Assembly (NCBI GenBank): GCA_964393895.1 | Contig: CAYMWP010000119.1 | Coordinates: 1 to 14,501, forward strand | Length of the DNA: 14,501 bases | Origin: B4-G1 sp964393895 | GTDB lineage: Bacteria; Chloroflexota; Anaerolineae; B4-G1 | Direction: 5' to 3' | In this document: piece by piece, positions 1-6,214 of the stretch | Layout: each line of letters starts with the position of its first letter | How positions within the stretch are numbered: position 1 is the first letter of the stretch | Notes under the pieces: generated by a model | Told to the model about the DNA's origin: nothing | Databases searched by the model: none | What the model saw: only the letters and a program-made list of their open reading frames with translations | Position numbers and translations under genes: made by a program

Positions 1-82
1 ACCGGACAAGTGTCCTAATTTTCATTTCAGTAGAGACCCTAGACCTCGGAGGTCTTGCCCAACTCATTTGAAACACACCCAA
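1..82. repeat. Composite palindromic repeat, copy 1
   Basis: Two palindromic modules lie side by side. GGACA-ag-TGTCC is at 4-15, and AGACCTC-g-GAGGTCT (7-bp arms around one base) is at 41-55. The stretch 21-82 recurs inverted at 12662-12723 with about 58 of 62 bases identical. The 41-55 core recurs at 2844-2858 (inverted) and 2927-2941. The GGACA/TGTCC module recurs at 14468-14481. It is a dispersed, non-coding repeat family; its function is unknown. Confidence 0.85.
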
Positions 83-369
83 ATCTATAGTCCCCACCTC
101 GAGTGTTGGCAACGCGGTTGTTCAGAGCCAACCGCAAAGACGCAGCCGACCGGGGGACTAGCTGGAATGTTTGCTCAAGATATTGGGCGATTGTAGCATA
201 GCGCGGCCAGGCCGCAAGTTCTATGTGGGCGAGTTGAAACGCCCCGCTGACACTCAAAACCTGTTAAAACAGGTTGCTCGAGTGCGTTTTTGACGCATTT
301 GTGGTATCCGCCGATGGTTTCAACCATTGGCTTTGTCCCAAACAAACGTGATGCGCTCCTGGCAACTTT
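83..369. other. Intergenic stretch without a recognisable gene
   Basis: No coding sequence is supported here. A short minus-strand open frame (257 to 39) has no recognisable family signature and runs into the repeat. The only structured element seen is the hairpin plus T-run at 251-291, annotated separately. Confidence 0.5.
251..291 (+). terminator. Possible rho-independent terminator
   Basis: The outer arms CACTC (251-255) and GAGTG (280-284) enclose inner arms AACCTGTT (258-265) and AACAGGTT (268-275). They are followed by CG and a five-T run at 287-291. A smaller alternative hairpin, TGCGT/ACGCA at 283-297, overlaps the T-run. It could end transcription arriving from the left before the deoA promoter. 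The T-run is short, so the call is moderate. Confidence 0.45.
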
Positions 370-399
370 TTGCCCTTTCGAGCAAATTCATGATATAAT
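370..399 (+). promoter_or_regulatory. Extended -10 sigma70-type promoter for deoA
   Basis: A -35-like TTGCCC (370-375) lies 18 bp before a perfect TATAAT (394-399), which is preceded by TG one base upstream (391-392). This makes a full TGnTATAAT extended -10. It lies about 38 bp before the deoA start codon. Confidence 0.7.
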
Positions 400-436
400 G
401 GAACCATCAACGAGATTAGAAAAGTCGAGGTGAACT

Positions 437-1753
437 ATGCACACAATGGATGTGATCGCTAAAAAGCGCGACGGCGCCGAGCTCTCCCAGGAAGAGATAG
501 AGTTCTTTGTACAGGGCTACACAAAGGGCGAGATTCCCGATTACCAGGCCGCCGCCTGGCTGATGGCCGTGTACCTGCGCGGCATGAGCGACCGCGAGAC
601 GCTCGATCTGACGATGGCGATGGCCCACTCGGGCGATGTGCTCGACCTGAAAGAGATCGCCCCGTTCGTGGTGGACAAGCACTCCACGGGCGGCGTCGGC
701 GACAAGGTCAGTCTGGTGGTAGCTCCGCTGGTCGCGGCCTGCGGGATGCCGGTCGCCAAGATGACGGGCAAGGGGCTGGGGTTCACCGGCGGCACGGTGG
801 ACAAGTTGGAATCAATTCCCGGCTACCGCACCGATCTGAACGAGGCCGAGTTCAAGGCCCAACTGGCCGAGATCGGCATCGTGCTGACGGGGCAATCGGC
901 CGACCTGGCTCCGGCCGACGGTAAGATGTACGGGCTGCGCGACGTGACGGCCACCGTCGAATCTATCCCGCTGATCGTCAGCTCGATCATGAGCAAAAAG
1001 CTCGCCGCCGGCGCCGACGCCATGGTGCTGGACGTCAAGGTGGGCAGCGGCGCGTTCATGAAAACGGTGGAGCGGGCGGAGGTGTTGGCCGAGGCGCTGG
1101 TGCATCTGGGCAGCCAGGCCGGACGGCGCGTGGTCGCCCTCATCTCCGATATGAGCCAGCCGCTGGGTTGGGCGGTGGGGAACGCGCTGGAGGTGCGGGA
1201 GGCGATCAACACGCTGCACGAGGGCGGCCCGGACGATTTTCGCGATCATTGCCTGGTGGTGGCGGCCGAGATGCTGATCCTGGGGGGAGAAGCGCCAGAC
1301 ACCAACTCGGCGCTCACGCTGGCGCTGGAGACGCTCAAGTCCGGCGCAGCCTGGCGCAAGTTCAGGGATATGGTGAGGGCGCAGGGCGGGAACGTGCGCC
1401 ACATTGAGGATCCAGACCTGCTGCCGCAGGCCAGGTTGGTCGAGCCGGTGCCGGCGCAGCGCAGCGGCTACCTGACCGGAGTGGACGCCGCCGAGGTCGG
1501 GATGGCGGTGATGGCGCTGGGCGGCGGGCGGGAGAAGAAGGGGGATCAGATTGACCACAGCGTCGGCGTGATCGTGCACTACAAGGTGGGCGACCTGGTG
1601 CAGAAAGAGACGCCGCTGTTCACCATCCACGCCAACGACGGAGCCAGGCTGGCGGAGGCCCGCGAGCGGCTGTTGGCCGCGCACACCTTTAGCGATAGCC
1701 CCGTCCAGCGGCTACCGCTCTTTTACCGGCGGGTGGCGGATGGGGAGGGTTGA
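437..1753 (+). CDS. deoA: Thymidine / pyrimidine-nucleoside phosphorylase
   Basis: The 438-residue protein has the usual length for this family. It catalyses reversible phosphorolysis of thymidine (and often uridine) to the free base and (deoxy)ribose-1-phosphate, in cytoplasmic nucleoside salvage. Seen: the N-terminal helical region with KKRDG and GYTKGEIPDYQ; the glycine-rich phosphate-binding KHSTGGVGDK (81-90) with His82; MTGKGLGFTGGT (109-120); and YGLRDVTATVESIPLIVSSIMSKK (165-188). That last stretch carries the Arg168, Ser183 and Lys187 counterparts of the known active-site residues. The C-terminal alpha/beta domain ends near residue 438. The start at 437 is chosen because GAGGTG lies 4 nt upstream; an ATG at 446 would be spaced too far. 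The gene is GC-rich and looks intact. Its last 157 bp are duplicated downstream. Confidence 0.95.
   Translation: MHTMDVIAKKRDGAELSQEEIEFFVQGYTKGEIPDYQAAAWLMAVYLRGMSDRETLDLTMAMAHSGDVLDLKEIAPFVVDKHSTGGVGDKVSLVVAPLVAACGMPVAKMTGKGLGFTGGTVDKLESIPGYRTDLNEAEFKAQLAEIGIVLTGQSADLAPADGKMYGLRDVTATVESIPLIVSSIMSKKLAAGADAMVLDVKVGSGAFMKTVERAEVLAEALVHLGSQAGRRVVALISDMSQPLGWAVGNALEVREAINTLHEGGPDDFRDHCLVVAAEMLILGGEAPDTNSALTLALETLKSGAAWRKFRDMVRAQGGNVRHIEDPDLLPQARLVEPVPAQRSGYLTGVDAAEVGMAVMALGGGREKKGDQIDHSVGVIVHYKVGDLVQKETPLFTIHANDGARLAEARERLLAAHTFSDSPVQRLPLFYRRVADGEG
1597..1753 (+). repeat. Direct repeat, copy A (functional deoA 3' end)
   Basis: This 157-bp stretch of deoA, ending at its stop codon, recurs in direct orientation at 2206-2361. 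I count six substitutions and one single-base deletion in the second copy, about 95% identity. The similarity ends at the stop codon in both copies. Confidence 0.9.
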
Positions 1754-1956
1754 GGAGGAAACCAGCGCCGGCGCGTGTTATACTGGAGGACGTGACCCAC
1801 AGCACGGAGTATGAAAAGCGGTATTACTGTTTGGGGCAAGTGGGCAGGGGTATTCTAACCGTGCGCTTCACGTATCGTGAGCGTCGTATTCGGATATTTG
1901 GCGCCGGGTACTGGCGCAAAGGTAGGCAAATTTATGAAGAACAGAATCAGATATAG
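1750..1956 (+). pseudogene. brnT: 5'-truncated BrnT-type toxin relic
   Basis: The open frame overlaps the deoA stop through a TTGA. From about residue 8 it reads like the C-terminal two thirds of BrnT (DUF497) toxins: ILEDVTHSTEYEKRYYCLGQ, then RGILTVRFTYRERRIRIFGA and a final GRQIYEEQ. BrnT proteins are ribonuclease toxins of about 90 residues that normally begin with an F-x-WD-x-x-K-A..KHGV-type segment. That segment, which holds an active-site lysine in the family, is absent here. The only available starts are a TTG inside the deoA stop or internal codons. The toxin therefore appears beheaded, with its 5' end replaced by the deoA 3' end. A CopG-like antitoxin gene overlaps its 3' end by 23 bp, as in intact BrnT/BrnA modules. 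The family call rests on recognised motifs, not a search. Confidence 0.7.
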
Positions 1957-2167
1957 CGACGGTCCGATGGAAGAAGTGAGGGTAGTTGCTGATTTTTTAC
2001 CCGCACCAGAGGAACTGGCTTTCCGAGAAGAAACGGTCAAGGTGACGATAGCGTTAAGTAAGGCGAGTGTGGATTTCTTCAAGCAGGAGGCGTCCAAACA
2101 TCAGGTCTCGTATCAGAGGATGATACGGCGCTTGCTAGATGAATACACCTTGCGCCACGTGGCATGA
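1934..2167 (+). CDS. CopG/BrnA-like ribbon-helix-helix antitoxin
   Basis: This 77-residue protein overlaps the BrnT relic by 23 bp. The N-terminal half is acidic (DGPMEEVRVVADFLPAPEEL). The C-terminal half, VKVTIALSKASVDFFKQEAS...SYQRMIRRLLDEYTLRH (residues 35-75), has the short strand followed by two helices typical of CopG/MetJ-type ribbon-helix-helix DNA-binding antitoxins. The order toxin then antitoxin matches BrnT-BrnA modules, in which the antitoxin neutralises BrnT and represses the operon. The ATG at 1934 is preferred because the upstream in-frame residues are only a shadow of the toxin reading frame. The ribosome site (AGG at 1923-1925) is weak, which fits translational coupling to the toxin. 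The frame is intact, so it could still act as an orphan antitoxin. Confidence 0.65.
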   Translation: MKNRIRYSDGPMEEVRVVADFLPAPEELAFREETVKVTIALSKASVDFFKQEASKHQVSYQRMIRRLLDEYTLRHVA

Positions 2168-2205
2168 GAGTGGAAGCGGGCAGCGAGTTTTATCATAGGT
2201 CGTCC

Positions 2206-2361
2206 GGTGCAGAAGGAGACCCGCTGTTCACCGTCCACGCCAACGACGGGGCCAGGCTGGCGGAGGCCCGCGAGCGGCTGTTGGCCGCGCACACCTTTAG
2301 TGATAGCCCCGTCCAGCGGCTGCCGCTCTTTTACCGGCGGGTGGCGGATGAGGAGGGTTGA
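2206..2361 (+). pseudogene. Duplicated deoA 3'-end fragment (direct repeat copy B)
   Basis: This 156-bp piece is about 95% identical to the last 157 bp of deoA, ending at the same stop codon. One base is missing near 2220, so the coding frame of the phosphorylase C-terminus is broken at its start. It carries none of the catalytic regions and cannot make an enzyme. Together with copy A it brackets the BrnT/antitoxin pair, so this is either a tandem duplication or the scar of an insertion that preserved the 3' end of deoA. Confidence 0.85.
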
Positions 2362-2509
2362 TCTGCTTTGTGTTGAGACCCATTTGCTATCAGACACTTG
2401 TGGTCAGGATGCTCACAGCAGCAGGAGGTATCCTCTCAATAACCTGGGGTTTGCAAGGCGAGGTTTCTTTCCCCGAATTATTGAGATGATACAGCAGCAG
2501 GATGATTCA

Positions 2510-2731
2510 ATGACTCTGAGTGAGGGAATTCAACAGCATGTTCAAAGACTACCAGTTTCCTTCCAGGCTAAAGTGCTGGATTTCGTAGAGTACCTCGTGG
2601 CAAGGGCAGAGCGCGAGGCAGCTCGGCAGGAGAAGAGGAGTTGGTCGAGCCTGTCATTGTCCTTTGCTATGCGTGGGATGAAAGACGAAGATGCACCTTT
2701 GTACGACTCTTCCGACTTGAGTAGTGTTCTC
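2510..2731 (+). pseudogene. DUF2281/VapB-like antitoxin, lacking its own stop
   Basis: An AGGA (2499-2502) sits 7 nt before the ATG at 2510. The 74 residues read MTLSEGIQQHVQRLP..., then FQAKVLDFVEYLVARAERE, and later WSSLSLSFAMRGMKDEDAPLY and DLSSVL. This is the pattern of DUF2281 antitoxins encoded just upstream of MazF/PemK toxins. The frame runs on without a stop into the toxin ATG at 2732, giving an antitoxin-toxin fusion. In intact pairs of this type the two genes usually meet through a short overlap, so a small indel is likely. Since the toxin downstream is destroyed, the antitoxin is either an orphan or a relic. An upstream open frame extending to 2207 is a shadow of the deoA fragment in the wrong frame. 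Confidence 0.65.
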
Positions 2732-3209
2732 ATGAAACAGGCAGGCCAGATTGTCCTGTTTCGGTTTCCCCAGACCGACCTGGAAGAAGGGAAGCTGCGT
2801 CCAGCTCTCCTGCTTGGAAGACTTCCAGTTACTACTCAGGTCAAGACCTCCGAGGTCTGCGACAGGCATTCTGCCCACTGCGACCGTCGAAAAAGGCCGG
2901 GATTTCACGCCTGAACGGGTTTTGCAAGACCTCGGAGGTCTGAGCGCGTGCCAGGCTGAGTAGTTACACGATTGGCTGATCTGTATGGTCTCACCACAGA
3001 TTCGGCGCTGTATTCCAGGGTTCGATGAGGTGGTCCGAGAAACTGACGCCGATTTTGCCGCGAGTGGCCTGAAATTGACCAGCGTGGTACGCGTCGGTCG
3101 TCTCGCCGTGGTGGAAAGCGAGATACTTCTTGGAGCTATCGGTCAGATAGCCTCGGAGAGGCTGTAACGCATCAAGAGTCGTTTGGCAGAGTGGCTTACA
3201 AGTTCGTAG
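2732..3209 (+). pseudogene. MazF/PemK-family toxin, split by an insertion
   Basis: The N-terminal part (2732-2827) reads MKQAGQIVLFRFPQTDLEEG then KLRPALLLGRLP, the typical start of a MazF/PemK-type mRNA interferase. The C-terminal part resumes at about 2970 with DWLICMVSPQIRR and continues FDEVVRETDADF, SGLKLTSVVRVGRLAVVE and ILLGAIGQIASERL. In between lies a 134-bp repeat-bearing insertion (2831-2964). The downstream part hits TAA at 3165. Beyond it the same frame still reads RIKSRLAEWL up to TAG at 3207-3209, which looks like the original C-terminus and points to a CAA-to-TAA nonsense change. Removing the insertion at its inverted-repeat ends still leaves the halves out of frame by one base. 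The toxin is therefore dead by several lesions. Confidence 0.8.
2831..2964. mobile_element. MITE-like palindromic insertion in mazF
   Basis: Terminal inverted repeats ACTACTCAG (2831-2839) and CTGAGTAGT (2956-2964) bound a 134-bp segment. TTA occurs at both edges (2829-2831 and 2964-2966), a possible short target duplication. Inside are two oppositely oriented copies of the AGACCTC/GAGGTCT palindrome (2844-2858 and 2927-2941). The segment has no coding capacity and interrupts a recognisable MazF reading frame, which shows it arrived by insertion. Non-autonomous (MITE-like) status is inference. Confidence 0.65.
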
Positions 3210-3279
3210 CCGCTCTTTTAATGTTGCTGGTCCGTCTCGGTTAACGTCCGATCACGCAAAAGTCAACTGGAGGTGAAAA

Positions 3280-4545
3280 ATGAAAGAGCGATCCAACCAA
3301 CCTCAGAACCCATCCGCAGGAAATGAGCGTCCCGAGGTATATTCTGTCAGTCAGGACAGGGATGGCTCATTCCACTTTTCGCGCCGGGATTTTCTTTACG
3401 TCAGCGCGGCGGTAGGAGGAGCGCTGCTGGTACGGGGGTTTTGCCCGCGCTTTGGTGCAAACTTGGCGCCCGGCGAGCCGGTCCAGGCCGGGATGGCGCC
3501 TTTGCCCAGGGTTTACGTACACGCCGAGCCGAGTATTGCCTCAAACATCGCGGATACTCTACAGCCAAACGACTTGGTGCGTCTAATAAGCGATCGTCCT
3601 GACCTGGGCTGGGTAAAAGTTGCTACTCAGGACGGACAGCAGGGGTGGGTGAAGCGCAGCTCGGTTGATTTTTCTAGGGCCATCAAGAGCAGTTCTCCGA
3701 ATTTTGACTTGAATAGCACCCCAACTTTGACCTCCACTCCCACTCCCACACCTCCGTCCCCGACCTTTTCCGCCCAATTGCGCGGCGGGGAAAAGGCCCC
3801 GAAAAGAGCTTTTGCGGCTGGACAGGCTCAGGCTTGTGGTGAACTCATTCTAAATAGGAGTTTCGAGTTCGGGAAGGTCAATTGGGCCGAATATACCACT
3901 GGAAGCATAATAACCAAGGTGGCTGGTACCTATCATGGTGAATGGGCGGCCTGGTTCGGCGGCAATAATGCAGAAGAGAGGCTTACTCAGCTCTTCCACG
4001 TGCCGCCAGACGTCAAGGATGCTCAGAAGTTGACGTTCTATCTTTATGTGCAGACAACAGAGACCGGCCCTGGGGTGTATGACGTGTTTAAAATGCGTTT
4101 CCTCAACGAGGCCGGAAATCTCTTTCCCGACACTGAGCTTCTGATTGCCGATAACAATTGGCCAGAGGGTTGGTACAAGTGGACGATAGATATCACCGGA
4201 ATGCGTGGTGTTGCCGACCAGAATATAAGACTCCAGTTCGAGTGTATTAACAATGCTACCAACAACACATCTTTCTATTTGGACTTGGTCTCACTGAATG
4301 TGACCTGCGGCCAGTTTGTCTATTTGCCTCTTGTCGTGAAAGAGCCCACGCCTACCCCTACTTCCACACCACGCCCTTCGGCGACCCCCTGCCCTAGCTA
4401 CTGCGGCAGCGACTGCCCCAGCCACTGCTCTGGCCACTGCTCCAGTGATTGCCCCAGCGACTGCTGGAGCTATTGCGGTTCCCATTGCGGCTGGGATTGT
4501 TCTGCCGATTGCTATAATATCTGCAGTTACGACTGGACCTGGTGA
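3280..4545 (+). CDS. Tat-exported SH3/jelly-roll protein with (CxxxC)n tail; candidate radical SAM substrate
   Basis: This 421-residue protein starts behind a strong GGAGGTGA (3269-3276). Domains in order: a Tat signal with SRRDFL at 34-39 and a hydrophobic stretch to about 51; a bacterial SH3-like domain at about 76-131 (RVYVHAEPS..., GWVKV, GWVKRS); a Thr/Pro linker at about 146-162; a jelly-roll, carbohydrate-binding-like region at about 188-342 (NRSFEFG..W, FYLDLVSLNVT); the motif YLPLVVK (348-354); a second Thr/Pro linker; and a tail of twelve cysteines at 371, 375, 379 and so on to 415, each exactly four residues apart. The tail ends SYDWTW. The residue before the next Cys is D (5), H (3), Y (2) or I (1). 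The stop overlaps the start of a radical SAM/SPASM gene, so the tail is probably that enzyme's substrate. The tail could instead bind metal or form disulfides. No convincing promoter was seen just upstream. Confidence 0.85.
   Translation: MKERSNQPQNPSAGNERPEVYSVSQDRDGSFHFSRRDFLYVSAAVGGALLVRGFCPRFGANLAPGEPVQAGMAPLPRVYVHAEPSIASNIADTLQPNDLVRLISDRPDLGWVKVATQDGQQGWVKRSSVDFSRAIKSSSPNFDLNSTPTLTSTPTPTPPSPTFSAQLRGGEKAPKRAFAAGQAQACGELILNRSFEFGKVNWAEYTTGSIITKVAGTYHGEWAAWFGGNNAEERLTQLFHVPPDVKDAQKLTFYLYVQTTETGPGVYDVFKMRFLNEAGNLFPDTELLIADNNWPEGWYKWTIDITGMRGVADQNIRLQFECINNATNNTSFYLDLVSLNVTCGQFVYLPLVVKEPTPTPTSTPRPSATPCPSYCGSDCPSHCSGHCSSDCPSDCWSYCGSHCGWDCSADCYNICSYDWTW
4390..4524 (+). repeat. Period-12 coding repeat for the cysteine tail
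   Basis: Twelve Cys codons (mostly TGC) recur every 12 bases with no exception. The three intervening codons usually encode a small or turn residue, then Ser, then Asp, His or Tyr. Exact phase over eleven intervals argues for selection on the Cys spacing, or for recent growth by tandem duplication of a 12-base unit. Confidence 0.9.
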
Positions 4546-5912
4546 TAAGCGTGGAAGTATACACTATTCCAATCTCCAATGCTGAGCAGGACAACGCCTA
4601 TATCGTATACCGCCCATTGTTGGGCCTGGCTTTTGTTGGCAATCAGGCCATGGCAGATGTGGCAAAATCGCTGGCCAAAGATCCGACGCGGCCGCTGGAT
4701 GATGACGTTCACGCCTTTCTGGCAAAGATCGGCTTTCTATGCCCTGATCCTCCCGCACCCCAACTGCCGGCCGCGGGAGATTTTAGCCCTGCTGGCGTGA
4801 CTCTGTTGATGACCAATCAATGCCAGTTGCGTTGCACGTATTGCTACGCCGCAGCGGGAGATGCTCCACCCCGGCATTTGTCCCTGGAAACAGGATACGC
4901 CGCCATTGATTACACCTACGAAAACCTCAAAAGATTGAACCGCCCCAAGTTCCGCATCGCGCTGCACGGCGGTGGCGAACCGACTTTTCCGTGGGAAACG
5001 ATGAAAGACCTGGTGGCTTACGCCAAAGAGAAACCCATTCCCACCGAGGTTTCGCTGACGTCGAACGGCGTCTGGTCCAAGCAGCAAACCCAATGGATCA
5101 TGGCCTATGTAGACTCCGTGGGCATATCTGTGGATGGCAGCCCGCAGACGCAGGATGCCCAACGCCCGTTGGCCTCCGGCAAGGGGTCAAGCCGCTGGGT
5201 GATGCAAACCCTGCGCGAGTTGGATGCGCAGCATCATCCCTACGGGCTGCGCCTGACGGCCGTGCCTCCATTTGACCGCTTGCTTGAGGACGTTCGCTTT
5301 CTTTGCGAGAATACCCATTCCCAACATATGCAAGTAGAGCCGGCTTTTCACCCTCAGCGCGGGGGGGGCTATCAATACGAATTGGAGGAAGGGGCGCAAT
5401 TCCTGCAGGCCTTTTTTGCCGCCCAGAGACTGGCCGAACAATATGGCCAAGAGCTTCGATGCGTTGGTTCGGATGTGGGCAAGATTACGGCGATACCGTG
5501 CGGCTCGCCTTTCAACTCGCTGATCGTCACACCTCAGAACAACCTGGTTGCTTGTTTCGAAATAACCGACGACAGTCACCCACTGGCCGAATTGGCCACC
5601 ATCGGGCGGATCACGCCCCAGGGCGTAGAGGTTGACGAAGAAGCGCGTACTTGTCTCCGGCAAAAGATCGTCGAGCGGCGCGCCTCGTGCCGCGATTGTT
5701 TTTGTTACTGGACGTGCGCCGGGGGTTGCCTGCCCCGAGCGCTCTCTCCGGGGCCTGACGGTCACTTGGAACACGGTGTCCACTGTGAACTACGGCGAAC
5801 GTTGCTGCGGGAAATGCTTCTAAAGCACATCGCCGCTGGAGATGGGCTGTGGAAGCGCACTCCACGACGAAGCGCCGCAGGGGACGTCTCGACTTTGGGA
5901 AAAGAGCATTGA
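4542..5912 (+). CDS. Radical SAM/SPASM peptide-modifying enzyme
   Basis: The GTG start at 4542 overlaps the upstream stop by four bases (GTGA), so translation is probably coupled. The 456-residue protein has an N-terminal region of about 85 residues preceding the radical SAM core. It is of the kind that binds precursor peptides in related maturases (inference). The [4Fe-4S]-SAM motif is C94-x3-C98-x2-C101 in TNQCQLRCTYCYA. The GGGEPTF motif (143-149) is the SAM-binding GGE element, and SLTSNG (171-176) follows. The C-terminal SPASM region has C320, C338, then C383-x2-C386-x5-C392-x3-C396 and C415, the signature of auxiliary iron-sulphur clusters in thioether-forming and other peptide maturases. 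It acts in the cytoplasm under low oxygen. The likely substrate is the Cys-tailed protein next to it. Anaerobic sulfatase-maturase-like enzymes share this layout, but no sulfatase gene is present here. Confidence 0.92.
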   Translation: MISVEVYTIPISNAEQDNAYIVYRPLLGLAFVGNQAMADVAKSLAKDPTRPLDDDVHAFLAKIGFLCPDPPAPQLPAAGDFSPAGVTLLMTNQCQLRCTYCYAAAGDAPPRHLSLETGYAAIDYTYENLKRLNRPKFRIALHGGGEPTFPWETMKDLVAYAKEKPIPTEVSLTSNGVWSKQQTQWIMAYVDSVGISVDGSPQTQDAQRPLASGKGSSRWVMQTLRELDAQHHPYGLRLTAVPPFDRLLEDVRFLCENTHSQHMQVEPAFHPQRGGGYQYELEEGAQFLQAFFAAQRLAEQYGQELRCVGSDVGKITAIPCGSPFNSLIVTPQNNLVACFEITDDSHPLAELATIGRITPQGVEVDEEARTCLRQKIVERRASCRDCFCYWTCAGGCLPRALSPGPDGHLEHGVHCELRRTLLREMLLKHIAAGDGLWKRTPRRSAAGDVSTLGKEH

Positions 5913-6030
5913 GATTGTGGGCATAGGGCTGGAAACGGTACAACAACGGTGGCAGAAATGTAAGAGGTTTGTAAGAGGGCTATGGTATACTGAGGCGAAA
6001 AGTGGAAATAGCGCGCCCCAGCGATGATCG

Positions 6031-6050
6031 GGTGCAAGTTGCGTTGCACC
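6031..6050. promoter_or_regulatory. Inverted repeat next to the -35 box
   Basis: GGTGCAA (6031-6037) and TTGCACC (6044-6050) are perfect 7-bp arms around a 6-base spacer. They end five bases before the -35 box of the kinase promoter. There is no T-run, so a terminator is unlikely; an operator for a dimeric regulator is possible. No cognate regulator was identified in the window. Confidence 0.4.
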
Positions 6051-6054
6051 GCTG

Positions 6055-6083
6055 TTGACGGCGCGAGAGAACTAGGGTATAAT
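6055..6083 (+). promoter_or_regulatory. Near-consensus sigma70-type promoter for the kinase gene
   Basis: TTGACG (6055-6060), a 17-bp spacer and TATAAT (6078-6083) match the consensus at 11 of 12 positions. The predicted start near 6090 leaves an untranslated leader of about 190 nt before the kinase ATG at 6280. Confidence 0.8.
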
Positions 6084-6096
6084 AGAAACCGTTAGC

Positions 6097-6139
6097 GTGT
6101 GTCCCGGGATATCAATGAAGGGGCGGGCAAGTGACACAC
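6097..6139 (+). promoter_or_regulatory. Leader inverted repeat 1
   Basis: GTGTGTC (6097-6103) and GACACAC (6133-6139) are perfect 7-bp arms around a 29-base loop just after the predicted transcription start. Its role is unknown. Confidence 0.35.
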
Positions 6140-6166
6140 AGGTTGCAAACAGGCAAAAGTAGTTCA

Positions 6167-6214
6167 AAGTGGAGAAGTGCACGATTTGTTGGTGCGTCGT
6201 GTGCTTCTCCACTT
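6167..6214 (+). promoter_or_regulatory. Long leader stem-loop
   Basis: An 18-bp stem pairs 6167-6184 with 6197-6214, with two adjacent G-U type positions, around a 12-base loop (6185-6196). The core arms are AAGTGGAGAAG and CTTCTCCACTT. It sits in the transcribed leader, 65 bases before the kinase start, with no T-run after it. It may affect mRNA stability or translation. Confidence 0.55.

Noticed and set aside
39..257. 72-codon minus-strand open frame near the left edge
   Set aside because: It has no recognisable family and ends in the palindromic repeat, and no start context supports it.
812..1684. 290-codon open frame on the minus strand inside deoA
   Set aside because: deoA is a strongly recognisable enzyme on the plus strand. 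The minus frame is His/Arg-rich shadow coding.
2207..2914. 235-codon open frame from the deoA fragment through the MITE-like element
   Set aside because: It is a chance join of the deoA copy in the wrong frame, the antitoxin, the MazF N-terminus and repeat DNA. Only 2510-2829 of it is meaningful.
3280..3450. Lipoprotein reading of the Cys-tail protein's signal (Cys55)
   Set aside because: The residues before Cys55 (VRGF) do not form a lipobox. The twin-arginine motif is the better explanation.
4390..4524. Period-12 tract considered as a CRISPR or microsatellite
   Set aside because: Units are 12 bases with no spacers, and the period is exactly four codons in a well-supported coding frame.
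6031..6050. Hairpin as terminator of the radical SAM gene
   Set aside because: There is no T-run after it, and it lies 5 bases from the -35 box of the next promoter.
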